A DNA stretch of 5,952 nt from an uncultured Eubacteriales bacterium (lineage in GTDB: Bacteria > Bacillota > Clostridia > Oscillospirales > Oscillospiraceae): positions 1 through 5,952 of the forward strand of contig CAJKSU010000178.1 of NCBI GenBank assembly GCA_905202605.1, given 5' to 3'. Below the pieces are notes generated by a model that saw only the letters and a program-made list of their open reading frames with translations, was not told where the DNA came from and searched no databases. A program made the translations under genes and the position numbers. This document shows, in pieces, positions 1 to 4,081 of the stretch. The first letter of the stretch is position 1. Every line of letters begins with the position of its first letter.

Positions 1-1
1 T

Positions 2-37
2 CCGGACGAGGCCATTGCCGCACTGGAAGGGAATTGA
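2..37 (+). CDS. C-terminal end of an unidentified protein (5' truncated by the window edge)
   Basis: Reading from base 2 gives eleven codons ending P-D-E-A-I-A-A-L-E-G-N and a TGA stop at 35-37. This frame looks like protein (acidic and alanine-rich, helix-like). It is followed 15 bases later by a strong intrinsic terminator, as expected at the end of a transcription unit. The alternative frame from base 1 runs to a TAG at 43-45 and looks less like protein. Too little is present to name a family. Confidence 0.55.
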   Translation, partial: PDEAIAALEGN

Positions 38-52
38 ATCACTAGAATCACG

Positions 53-98
53 AAGAGGAACTGCAGCAGCATGGAAATGCAGCAGTTCCTCTTTTTTT
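53..98 (+). terminator. Intrinsic terminator of the upstream gene
   Basis: Bases 54-64 pair perfectly with 82-92 (11 bp; A53-T93 extends it). The upper part can fold further as GCAT/ATGC closed by a GGAA (GNRA) tetraloop. The 3' arm runs into seven T residues at 92-98. This is a textbook Rho-independent terminator, and it ends only four bases before the -35 box of the next operon, so it insulates the MarR promoter from upstream transcription. Confidence 0.93.
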
Positions 99-102
99 GC
101 GC

Positions 103-130
103 TTGACATTTTTCAATTCTGTGCTATTAT
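103..130 (+). promoter_or_regulatory. Sigma-A promoter of the marR-tauE/safE operon
   Basis: A perfect -35 TTGACA (103-108) is separated by 16 bp from the -10 TATTAT (125-130). An extended -10 TG sits at 122-123. Transcription should start near 137, about 45 nt upstream of the GTG start codon. The expected start point lies inside the palindrome at 133-146, so this promoter is ideally placed for repression by the operon's own MarR product. Confidence 0.9.
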
Positions 131-132
131 TG

Positions 133-146
133 ATTCAAATTTGAAT
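133..146. promoter_or_regulatory. Probable MarR operator, perfect 14-bp palindrome
   Basis: ATTCAAA-TTTGAAT is a perfect, uninterrupted dyad that starts two bases after the -10 box and covers the expected +1. MarR-family dimers commonly bind AT-rich palindromes of this size that overlap the promoter of their own gene. Its AT-rich dyad differs from the GC-containing stems of the terminators around it. Assignment to the adjacent MarR protein is an inference from position and family habit. Confidence 0.82.
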
Positions 147-180
147 ATTTCATTTTTGGACTAATGAAAGAAGTGATTTT

Positions 181-618
181 GTGATCCCCAGTATTGAATT
201 TTCCCAAAAGCTGTCTCAGGCCTATCAGAATGCCTGCCGTCCCCTTTGTCAGTCCCTGCACCTGCCGCAGACGGCCTTTGACATTCTGCTGTTTCTGGGC
301 AACAATCCTCAGTATTCCACCGCGCGGGACATCGTGGAGGTGCGCATGATCAAGGCGAATCTCGTCTCCGTCAATGTCTCCCGTCTGGTATCTGAGGGCT
401 ATCTCATCCGTCAGGAGGATGTGCACGACCGCCGGGTGACCCATTTGCAGCTCACGGAAAAGGCGCAGTCTGTGATCGCTCAGGGGCAGGCTCTACAGCG
501 TTCCTTTTTTGAAGGGCTGCTGGAGGACATTTCCCCCGCTGACCGCACCGTATTTTTCTCTGTGCTGGAGGCCATGCACCGCAGCCTTGACCGCAATTTG
601 AAAGGAGAGTCCAGATAA
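181..618 (+). CDS. MarR-family winged-helix transcriptional regulator
   Basis: A 145-residue protein, normal length for MarR regulators. Residues 4-40 form the first helices of the dimer and ligand region. Residues 47-73 hold the helix-turn-helix, with recognition helix around 58-72 (IKANLVSVNVSRLVSEG). Residues 79-90 form the wing with the family signature D-x-x-D-R-R followed by the L-T-E-K-A helix. Residues 100-140 are the C-terminal dimerisation helices. The start is GTG: no other start codon exists in this frame after the upstream stop at 142-144, and a modest GAAG ribosome site (170-173) lies 7 nt before it. Cys19 and Cys23 sit one helical turn apart in the first helix, a possible redox or electrophile sensor. 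The gene overlaps the exporter gene by one base and has a palindrome at its promoter, so autorepression and control of the exporter are likely. The ligand is unknown. Confidence 0.93.
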   Translation: MIPSIEFSQKLSQAYQNACRPLCQSLHLPQTAFDILLFLGNNPQYSTARDIVEVRMIKANLVSVNVSRLVSEGYLIRQEDVHDRRVTHLQLTEKAQSVIAQGQALQRSFFEGLLEDISPADRTVFFSVLEAMHRSLDRNLKGESR

Positions 619-1394
619 TGAAGCTTCTGCTTACAATTCTTGTAACGTTTTTTGCCGGAATGGGCGCGGGGCTTGGCACCGGCTTTGCAGGTATGAGCGC
701 CGCCGCCGTCATCAGTCCCATGCTCATCACGTTTCTCGGCATGGATCCCTACATGGCGGTGGGTATCGCCCTGTCCTCTGATGTGCTTGCCAGCGCCGTC
801 TCCGCCTATACCTATGGAAAGAACCACAACCTCGACGTCCGCAACGGCATCATTATGATGTGCTCCGTGCTGACCTTCACGGTGGTGGGCAGCTTTATCG
901 CCAGTCTGGTTCCCCCCGCCACCATGGGCGGCTTCTCGGTGTTTATGACCTTCCTGCTGGGCATTAAGTTTATTGTAAAGCCCGTCATGACCACAAAGGA
1001 ATCCATGGCTGCTGTTTCCCCGAAAAAGCGCGCCATTCAATCCGTGGTCTGCGGCATGCTCATCGGCTTTATCTGCGGCTTTGTGGGCGCGGGCGGCGGC
1101 ATGATGATGCTGCTGATCCTCACCTCCGTACTGGGCTATGAGCTGAAAACCGCCGTAGGCACCAGCGTGTTTATCATGGCCTTCACAGCATTCACCGGCG
1201 CGGTATCCCATTTTGCCATCGGCGGTGCGCCCGACTGGACCGTCTGGATTCTCTGCGTTCTGTTCACGCTGATCTGGGCAAGGATTGCGGCAGTATTCGC
1301 CAATCGCGCCTCTGCCAAAACCCTGAATCGGGTCACTGGTGTCATTCTGGTGGTGCTGGGTCTTGCGGTCATGCTGTTCAATCTATTCGCCTGA
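618..1394 (+). CDS. TauE/SafE-family membrane exporter (sulfite/organosulfur anion type)
   Basis: A 258-residue, strongly hydrophobic protein with about eight membrane segments in two homologous halves. Half one has a glycine-rich opening segment (residues 13-33) and a G-M-D-P-Y-x-A-V-G-I-A-L stretch (41-52). Half two has the family signature G-F-V-G-A-G-G-G-M (154-162) followed by L-K-T-A-V-G-T-S-V (177-185), which mirrors half one. A basic cytoplasmic loop lies near 121-140. Members move sulfite, sulfoacetate, taurine-derived or other small organic anions across the cytoplasmic membrane, but the substrate cannot be read from sequence. The ATG overlaps the marR stop (TAATG), and GGAG at 604-607 lies 10 nt upstream, so translation is probably coupled to marR. 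The natural reading is a repressor-controlled efflux operon. Confidence 0.9.
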   Translation: MKLLLTILVTFFAGMGAGLGTGFAGMSAAAVISPMLITFLGMDPYMAVGIALSSDVLASAVSAYTYGKNHNLDVRNGIIMMCSVLTFTVVGSFIASLVPPATMGGFSVFMTFLLGIKFIVKPVMTTKESMAAVSPKKRAIQSVVCGMLIGFICGFVGAGGGMMMLLILTSVLGYELKTAVGTSVFIMAFTAFTGAVSHFAIGGAPDWTVWILCVLFTLIWARIAAVFANRASAKTLNRVTGVILVVLGLAVMLFNLFA

Positions 1395-1517
1395 TCTGTC
1401 TGACGTGCCGGCAGCTTGTCCCCCGAAGCCGTATGGCAACAGGGACATTTGTGCAGTTCGGTATGCGTTTCCCCATTTTCCGGACGCTCCCGCAGACAGA
1501 TTTGCGCAGTGTTTTCC

Positions 1518-1546
1518 TTGCAATTTCGCACACTTTGACGTATTAT
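1518..1546 (+). promoter_or_regulatory. Promoter of the YbaK-family gene
   Basis: TTGCAA (1518-1523) and TATTAT (1541-1546) are separated by the optimal 17 bp. The predicted start lies near 1553, giving a leader of about 50 nt that carries AAAGGAAG (1591-1598) six bases before the ATG. The stretch from the exporter stop to this promoter (1395-1517) has no convincing terminator: only short pairings such as TGTCCC/GGGACA without a T run. Some readthrough from the MarR operon is therefore possible. Confidence 0.72.
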
Positions 1547-1604
1547 AAGGCAATCACAATAACACGTAGTCACAGCTGTTTCCCCAATTGAAAGGAAGAT
1601 CCCC

Positions 1605-2084
1605 ATGTCCATCGAACGAGTCCGCGCCAGTTTTCGCGCCCTTGGTATAGAAGACCGCATCCGCGAGCTGGAGCATTCCAGTGCTACCGTTGCCCTTGCC
1701 GCAGAAGCACTGGGAACGGATCCTTGCCGCATCGCAAAAACCCTGTCGTTTCTGGTAAACGGTGCGCCGATCCTGATCGTTGCCGCCGGTGACGCAAAAA
1801 TCGACAATGCACGCTATAAGGCACGATTTGGTACAAAGGCAAAAATGCTCACTCCGGAGGAGGCCGAAACACTGGTGGGTCATGCCGTGGGCGGTGTCTG
1901 TCCCTTTGCTTTGAACGACGGCGTTACCGTCTATCTGGACGAATCCCTCCGCCGGTTTTCCACCGTCTTTCCGGCCTGTGGCAGCGCAAACAGCGCCATT
2001 GAGCTGACCATTCCCGAACTGGAAACCTACTCCGGCTATACCGAATGGGTGGATGTATGCAAGGGCTGGCAGTCCGAAGGCTGA
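1605..2084 (+). CDS. YbaK/EbsC-family aminoacyl-tRNA deacylase (trans-editing protein)
   Basis: A 159-residue single-domain protein, the usual length for free-standing members. An N-terminal helix (2-20) precedes the YbaK fold. Visible landmarks are I-A-K-T-L-S-F (43-49), with Lys45 matching the conserved lysine needed by E. coli YbaK; the G-x-A-V-G-G-V-C-P-F loop (92-101); the V-Y-L-D-E strand-turn (109-113); and P-A-C-G-S-A-N (123-129), which corresponds to the glycine-rich substrate loop. Family members hydrolyse mischarged tRNAs such as Cys-tRNAPro in the cytoplasm. Which tRNA this one edits is not certain. The ATG is supported by AAAGGAAG six bases upstream. It appears monocistronic, with its own promoter and a hairpin terminator 24 nt after the stop. 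It shows no obvious functional link to its neighbours. Confidence 0.9.
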   Translation: MSIERVRASFRALGIEDRIRELEHSSATVALAAEALGTDPCRIAKTLSFLVNGAPILIVAAGDAKIDNARYKARFGTKAKMLTPEEAETLVGHAVGGVCPFALNDGVTVYLDESLRRFSTVFPACGSANSAIELTIPELETYSGYTEWVDVCKGWQSEG

Positions 2085-2108
2085 TCCAAATTCCTATGCG
2101 CAGCGAGA

Positions 2109-2145
2109 AAAGCGGATGCCCGTCCCAGTGACAGGTATCCGCTTT
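2109..2145. terminator. Probable bidirectional hairpin terminator after the YbaK-family gene
   Basis: Bases 2109-2120 pair with 2134-2145 over 12 bp (one G-T wobble). Above a single C/A mismatch sits a further 3-bp stem (2122-2124/2130-2132) with loop CCAGT. Downstream on the + strand the T tract is short (TTT, then CCC). Read on the minus strand the stem ends in TTTTCT, which is slightly better. Placement 24 nt after the stop codon supports a terminator for this gene. It would also terminate the minus-strand small ORF at 2170-2229 if that is transcribed. Confidence 0.72.
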
Positions 2146-2169
2146 CCCTATATCAATTCCATAACCATT

Positions 2170-2229
2170 TCAGTCGTTGGGCAGCTTTTCGCTGTATTCT
2201 CCCAGATAATAGCATAATTTTACGTTCAT
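2170..2229 (-). CDS. Candidate small peptide ORF (19 codons), unrecognised
   Basis: On the minus strand an ATG (2229-2227) opens a 19-codon frame reading MNVKLCYYLGEYSEKLPND, with a TGA stop at 2172-2170. It is preceded by AGGGGGT (2241-2235), a seven-base Shine-Dalgarno match with one wobble, at good spacing. The hairpin at 2109-2145 lies about 25 nt after its stop and would terminate it. There is no signal peptide or long hydrophobic stretch, and one cysteine. I found no convincing minus-strand promoter: a TAAGAT hexamer lies upstream, but without a good -35. It could be a real microprotein, a gene remnant or chance. Confidence 0.33.
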   Translation of the reverse strand: MNVKLCYYLGEYSEKLPND

Positions 2230-2359
2230 TTCTACCCCCTATCTTCAAAAAATCTTACCCTTTTCATTTCAAAAAAAATGTATGCCATTTCACAGGCTGA
2301 AATGCTCCGACCAGCAGAACATTCCCCATCGGTTCTCCCGCAGACCACGTATAATTCTG

Positions 2360-2388
2360 TTGAAAAACCGCAAATCCTGTGATATTGT
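2360..2388 (+). promoter_or_regulatory. Promoter of the lipoprotein gene
   Basis: TTGAAA (2360-2365) is followed after 17 bp by TATTGT (2383-2388), with an extended -10 TG at 2380-2381 that offsets the imperfect hexamer. Transcription would begin near 2395, leaving a leader of about 65 nt that contains a strong hairpin. The -10 is embedded in the inverted repeat at 2380-2395. Confidence 0.65.
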
Positions 2389-2395
2389 AATATCA
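2380..2395. promoter_or_regulatory. Candidate operator: 7-2-7 palindrome over the -10 box
   Basis: TGATATT-GT-AATATCA is a perfect inverted repeat with a two-base centre that overlaps both the extended -10 and the expected transcription start. A dimeric repressor bound here would block RNA polymerase. It does not match the MarR-type palindrome at 133-146 or the LysR-type dyad at 3975-3991, so the cognate protein is probably not encoded in this window. Confidence 0.55.
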
Positions 2396-2397
2396 GC

Positions 2398-2432
2398 TGC
2401 GGATGCCGACTTACGGGTTCCGGCGATCCGCA
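2398..2432 (+). promoter_or_regulatory. Strong hairpin in the 5' leader of the lipoprotein mRNA
   Basis: Bases 2398-2408 pair with 2421-2432 over 11 bp with one bulged G (2425) and a 12-base loop (2409-2420). It sits at the very 5' end of the predicted transcript and ends 14 nt before the ribosome site. It is followed by AAAAA rather than a T run, so it is not a terminator on this strand. A 5'-terminal stem of this kind could stabilise the mRNA. The 5' arm shares GCGGATGCC with the terminator hairpin at 2109-2145. Confidence 0.6.
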
Positions 2433-2459
2433 AAAATCTATACCATAAGGAGAGAATTT

Positions 2460-3749
2460 ATGAAACGCCTTACCTGTCTCCTCATTGCCCTGACAATGAT
2501 TCTGACAATTACAGCATGTGGTTCCAAGCAGCCCATCGCACTCAAGGACGCTGGCAGCAGTGCCGCTGTCTCCTCTGCCGAAGCCTCCGCCGTGCCGGAG
2601 CCGACAGAAGCAGAAGTCTCCGCCGCTCAGCCTGAACAGGCGGAAGCCGCAGACGCCCAGTGCGCACTGGTCAGCTCCTCTGCGATCATGCAGAAGGATT
2701 CGCTGGACGACCCGGAATTTCTGTACCTTGCCGAGGTAGAAAACACCGGAAGCTGCGCTGTGAGCTTTGACTATGACTGCTCACTGGATCTGTGTGCCGA
2801 GGACGGGACCATCCTCTACACCATCAACACCGTGGACATTTCCCCCAACGCGCTGGAGCCGGGCGACCACGCCTTCCTCTCTGTCACCGAATATGAGAGC
2901 TTTACCAGCGGCGTTACCTTTGCGGATGTCGCGTCCGTCTCGCTCAACGCCTACTATGCGCCCTGCGACGAGCCAATTGAAAAGCCCGCTATTTCCTTTG
3001 AAAACATCACCGTGACCGATAACCTCGGTCCTCAGGTCAGCGCCACCATGACCAACGATTCCGACGAGAATTACAGCGACGCCTATGTGCTGATCCCCGT
3101 CTATGACAAGTCCGGCAAGCTTGTCTCCACCGACTGGACCACGGTAACCCTGACCGCACACGAAAGCAAGGGCTTTACCCATAGTCTCTACTTCTACCCC
3201 AATGATCTGGACTCCGACGGTCTCACCGCCGCCCCGGTCGCTTTCCAGCCCATCTACAGCTTCAGCGACGAGCAGATGATCGCCCTGAATGAAATCACCC
3301 CCATCACCACTGTTGAGGATCTCGCCCAGCCGGAGGAGCCTGCTGACGGCGAGGATTCTCCCCTCCCCATCGACGCGGATGGCACCGTCTCCATTGAGGA
3401 CGCTGTCAACATTCTGGACAGCACCTTGGCCGAGAGCTTCGGTGAGAATTATGAGCTGTATCTGGACGGCAGCATGCTGGTCATCAACATCTGGGAGGAT
3501 GGCGCCGCACTGGAAGCCAGCCTTGCCCAAGGCGGCGATCAGGATATGCTGGATGACTGGGACACGCTGACCGAGGCGCTGATTTCTCTTTGTGAAACCG
3601 GCAATTCCGTTCTGAGCCTTGCCGACGAACCGGGCTATACCGTTCTGGTTTCCCTGCTCAACGACATCAATCAGGAGAACACCCTGCTGTCTGTATATGA
3701 CGGTACCGTTGTGTACGATTATGTAAACGGCATCGACGTCTATTCGTAA
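2460..3749 (+). CDS. Secreted lipoprotein of unknown function with beta-sandwich-like modules
   Basis: The start is the ATG at 2460, with AAGGAGAG (2447-2454) just upstream; a longer frame from 2403 lacks a ribosome site and would bury the signal peptide. The product has 429 residues. K-R then a hydrophobic core (4-17) leads to the lipobox I-T-A-C with Cys20, so it should be lipid-anchored outside the cell. Residues 21-67 are an Ala/Ser/Glu/Pro linker. Residues 68-168 and about 175-268 look like two beta-sandwich modules: the first contains F-L-Y-L-A-E-V-E-N-T-G (87-97), the second V-S-A-T-M-T-N-D-S (193-201). These resemble FxLYD-type or similar extracellular domains. After a second acidic linker (285-305), residues 306-429 form a distinct acidic alpha/beta module. 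The protein is strongly acidic overall. No enzyme motif is seen; substrate binding or an envelope role is possible. Confidence 0.85.
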   Translation: MKRLTCLLIALTMILTITACGSKQPIALKDAGSSAAVSSAEASAVPEPTEAEVSAAQPEQAEAADAQCALVSSSAIMQKDSLDDPEFLYLAEVENTGSCAVSFDYDCSLDLCAEDGTILYTINTVDISPNALEPGDHAFLSVTEYESFTSGVTFADVASVSLNAYYAPCDEPIEKPAISFENITVTDNLGPQVSATMTNDSDENYSDAYVLIPVYDKSGKLVSTDWTTVTLTAHESKGFTHSLYFYPNDLDSDGLTAAPVAFQPIYSFSDEQMIALNEITPITTVEDLAQPEEPADGEDSPLPIDADGTVSIEDAVNILDSTLAESFGENYELYLDGSMLVINIWEDGAALEASLAQGGDQDMLDDWDTLTEALISLCETGNSVLSLADEPGYTVLVSLLNDINQENTLLSVYDGTVVYDYVNGIDVYS

Positions 3750-3767
3750 TTCCGCAGCCCCTATAGC

Positions 3768-3815
3768 GTGCAGCGTGTCAAAAAATATTTTTGACACGCT
3801 GCACTGCGGGTTTTT
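3768..3815 (+). terminator. Terminator hairpin of the lipoprotein gene
   Basis: A perfect 17-bp stem (3768-3784 with 3788-3804) has a 3-base loop and begins 18 nt after the lipoprotein stop. The upper stem is five A-T pairs, so the T run TTTTT (3788-3792) lies inside the stem, and a second T run (3811-3815) follows six bases after it. The stem is extremely stable and well placed for termination and 3'-end protection, although the second T tract is farther away than usual. Confidence 0.75.
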
Positions 3816-3840
3816 GAACTTTTTGAAGTTCAAAAATCCG
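3807..3840. repeat. Second long hairpin (15-bp stem)
   Basis: Bases 3807-3821 pair with 3826-3840 around a TTTG tetraloop, with only one G-T wobble. It starts two bases after the preceding 17-bp stem, so the two form back-to-back hairpins that would stack. The TTTTT at 3811-3815 is in its 5' arm, so this fold competes with the role of those bases as the terminator's T tract. It is followed by TTT only. Confidence 0.7.
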
Positions 3841-3853
3841 TTTGATTGAACGC

Positions 3854-3877
3854 GAAGGGCGGGCCTTGCCCCCCTTC
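3854..3877. repeat. Third hairpin, GC-rich
   Basis: GAAGGG (3854-3859) pairs with CCCTTC (3872-3877). After a bulged C (3860), GGGC (3861-3864) pairs with GCCC (3868-3871) around a 3-base CTT loop. The stem is G/C-dominated, unlike the AT-topped stems before it. No T run follows, so it is not a terminator on the + strand. Confidence 0.55.
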
Positions 3878-3933
3878 ACTCTTCCCCCTGCTACTCAATC
3901 ATATAGCTTCCTACAAAGTTTTTTGACGTTCTC

Positions 3934-3963
3934 AGCGTGTAGCCATTGCTGCACGCTATTTTT
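3934..3963 (+). terminator. Intrinsic terminator upstream of the LysR promoter
   Basis: AGCGTGTAGC (3934-3943) pairs with GCTGCACGCT (3948-3957) over 10 bp with one wobble and a CATT tetraloop, followed by A and five T residues (3959-3963). This is a normal Rho-independent terminator. It is the second one after the lipoprotein gene, and its stem sequence repeats that of the first. It insulates the downstream LysR promoter. Confidence 0.8.
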
Positions 3964-3974
3964 ATGAAAATATA

Positions 3975-3991
3975 TATAACCACAGGTTATA
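3975..3991. promoter_or_regulatory. LysR-type binding site (T-N11-A dyad)
   Basis: TATAACC-ACA-GGTTATA is a perfect 7-3-7 inverted repeat and contains the T-N11-A pattern (T3977 to A3989) typical of LysR-family sites. It ends five bases upstream of the -35 box and is centred near -49 from the expected start. It is the obvious site for autoregulation by the LysR gene that follows. Protein assignment is inferred from position and family. Confidence 0.75.
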
Positions 3992-3996
3992 GCCTA

Positions 3997-4025
3997 TTGC
4001 AATTTGTTATTTAATTTCGTATAAT
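3997..4025 (+). promoter_or_regulatory. Promoter of the lysR-TRIC unit
   Basis: TTGCAA (3997-4002) and a perfect TATAAT (4020-4025) are separated by exactly 17 bp. Start of transcription is expected near 4032, giving a leader of about 50 nt. The same -35 hexamer is used by the YbaK-family promoter at 1518. Confidence 0.88.
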
Positions 4026-4081
4026 AATAGCCGTCGATCACACGCCGCAAGGCTCAAAGCACTGGAAGGGAGAAGCGCACT

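Larger units (their letters stand above)
2085..2459. other. 375-base intergenic region between the YbaK-family and lipoprotein genes
   Basis: From left to right this spacer holds a hairpin terminator (2109-2145), a possible 19-codon minus-strand ORF (2170-2229), an AT-rich stretch with A-tracts (2244-2280), an unremarkable stretch (about 2281-2359), the lipoprotein promoter with an overlapping palindrome (2360-2395), and a strong leader hairpin (2398-2432). I recognise no riboswitch class or tRNA. The A-tracts could add curvature upstream of the lipoprotein promoter, but nothing more specific is visible. Confidence 0.7.
3763..3959. repeat. 197-bp hairpin-rich element with 12-bp inverted ends
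   Basis: The sequence ATAGCGTGCAGC (3763-3774) recurs exactly as its reverse complement at 3948-3959. A third, direct copy with one change (AGCGTGTAGC) lies at 3934-3943. Between the ends are three closely spaced hairpins and a gap. The outermost TA at each side could be a target duplication or part of the repeat; a palindromic TA cannot tell these apart. The layout resembles a small non-autonomous element (MITE-like or REP/BIME-like), but it could equally be terminators that share a stem sequence. No transposase is present. Confidence 0.45.
3750..4081. other. 332-base intergenic region between the lipoprotein and LysR genes
   Basis: The first two-thirds (3763-3963) are a run of four hairpins. 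The last third holds a LysR-type dyad (3975-3991), a promoter (3997-4025) and the lysR ribosome site (4068-4072). I see no protein-coding potential with a ribosome site on either strand. Confidence 0.75.

Noticed and set aside
164..184. Six-codon ORF (MKEVIL) starting at the ATG at 164, overlapping the marR GTG
   Set aside because: It has no convincing ribosome site of its own and overlaps the marR start by a few bases. A leader-peptide role cannot be supported.
1395..1517. Terminator for the exporter gene
   Set aside because: Only short pairings (TGTCCC/GGGACA, GCC/GGC) without a T run are visible, so none is called.
1136..1807. Long minus-strand open frame with a Cys-rich stretch (KCPCCHTASGDKL) over the gap between the exporter and YbaK-family genes
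   Set aside because: It runs antisense through the ends of two well-supported genes, has no minus-strand ribosome site or promoter (the minus TATAAT at 1547-1542 lacks a -35), and the motif falls in a short GC-rich spacer. It is best explained as a chance open frame.
2278..2382. Plus-strand 34-codon ORF starting ATG at 2278
   Set aside because: It is preceded only by an A-tract, with no ribosome site, and it runs through the -35 and ends at the -10 of the lipoprotein promoter.
2403..2459. Longer lipoprotein start at the ATG at 2403
   Set aside because: There is no ribosome site, the ATG lies inside the leader hairpin, and 19 extra residues would precede an otherwise ideal signal peptide. 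The ATG at 2460 has AAGGAGAG at correct spacing.
2781..3833. 350-codon minus-strand open frame opposite the lipoprotein gene
   Set aside because: It mirrors the codon bias of the plus-strand lipoprotein, begins inside the terminator hairpin, has no ribosome site, and its Gly/Val/Asp-rich composition is typical of an antisense shadow.
20..4071. Identical 13-mer GCACTGGAAGGGA at 20-32 and 4059-4071
   Set aside because: One copy is the coding end of the left-edge gene and the other includes the lysR ribosome site. There is no further similarity on either side, so chance plus a shared purine-rich motif is the simplest explanation.
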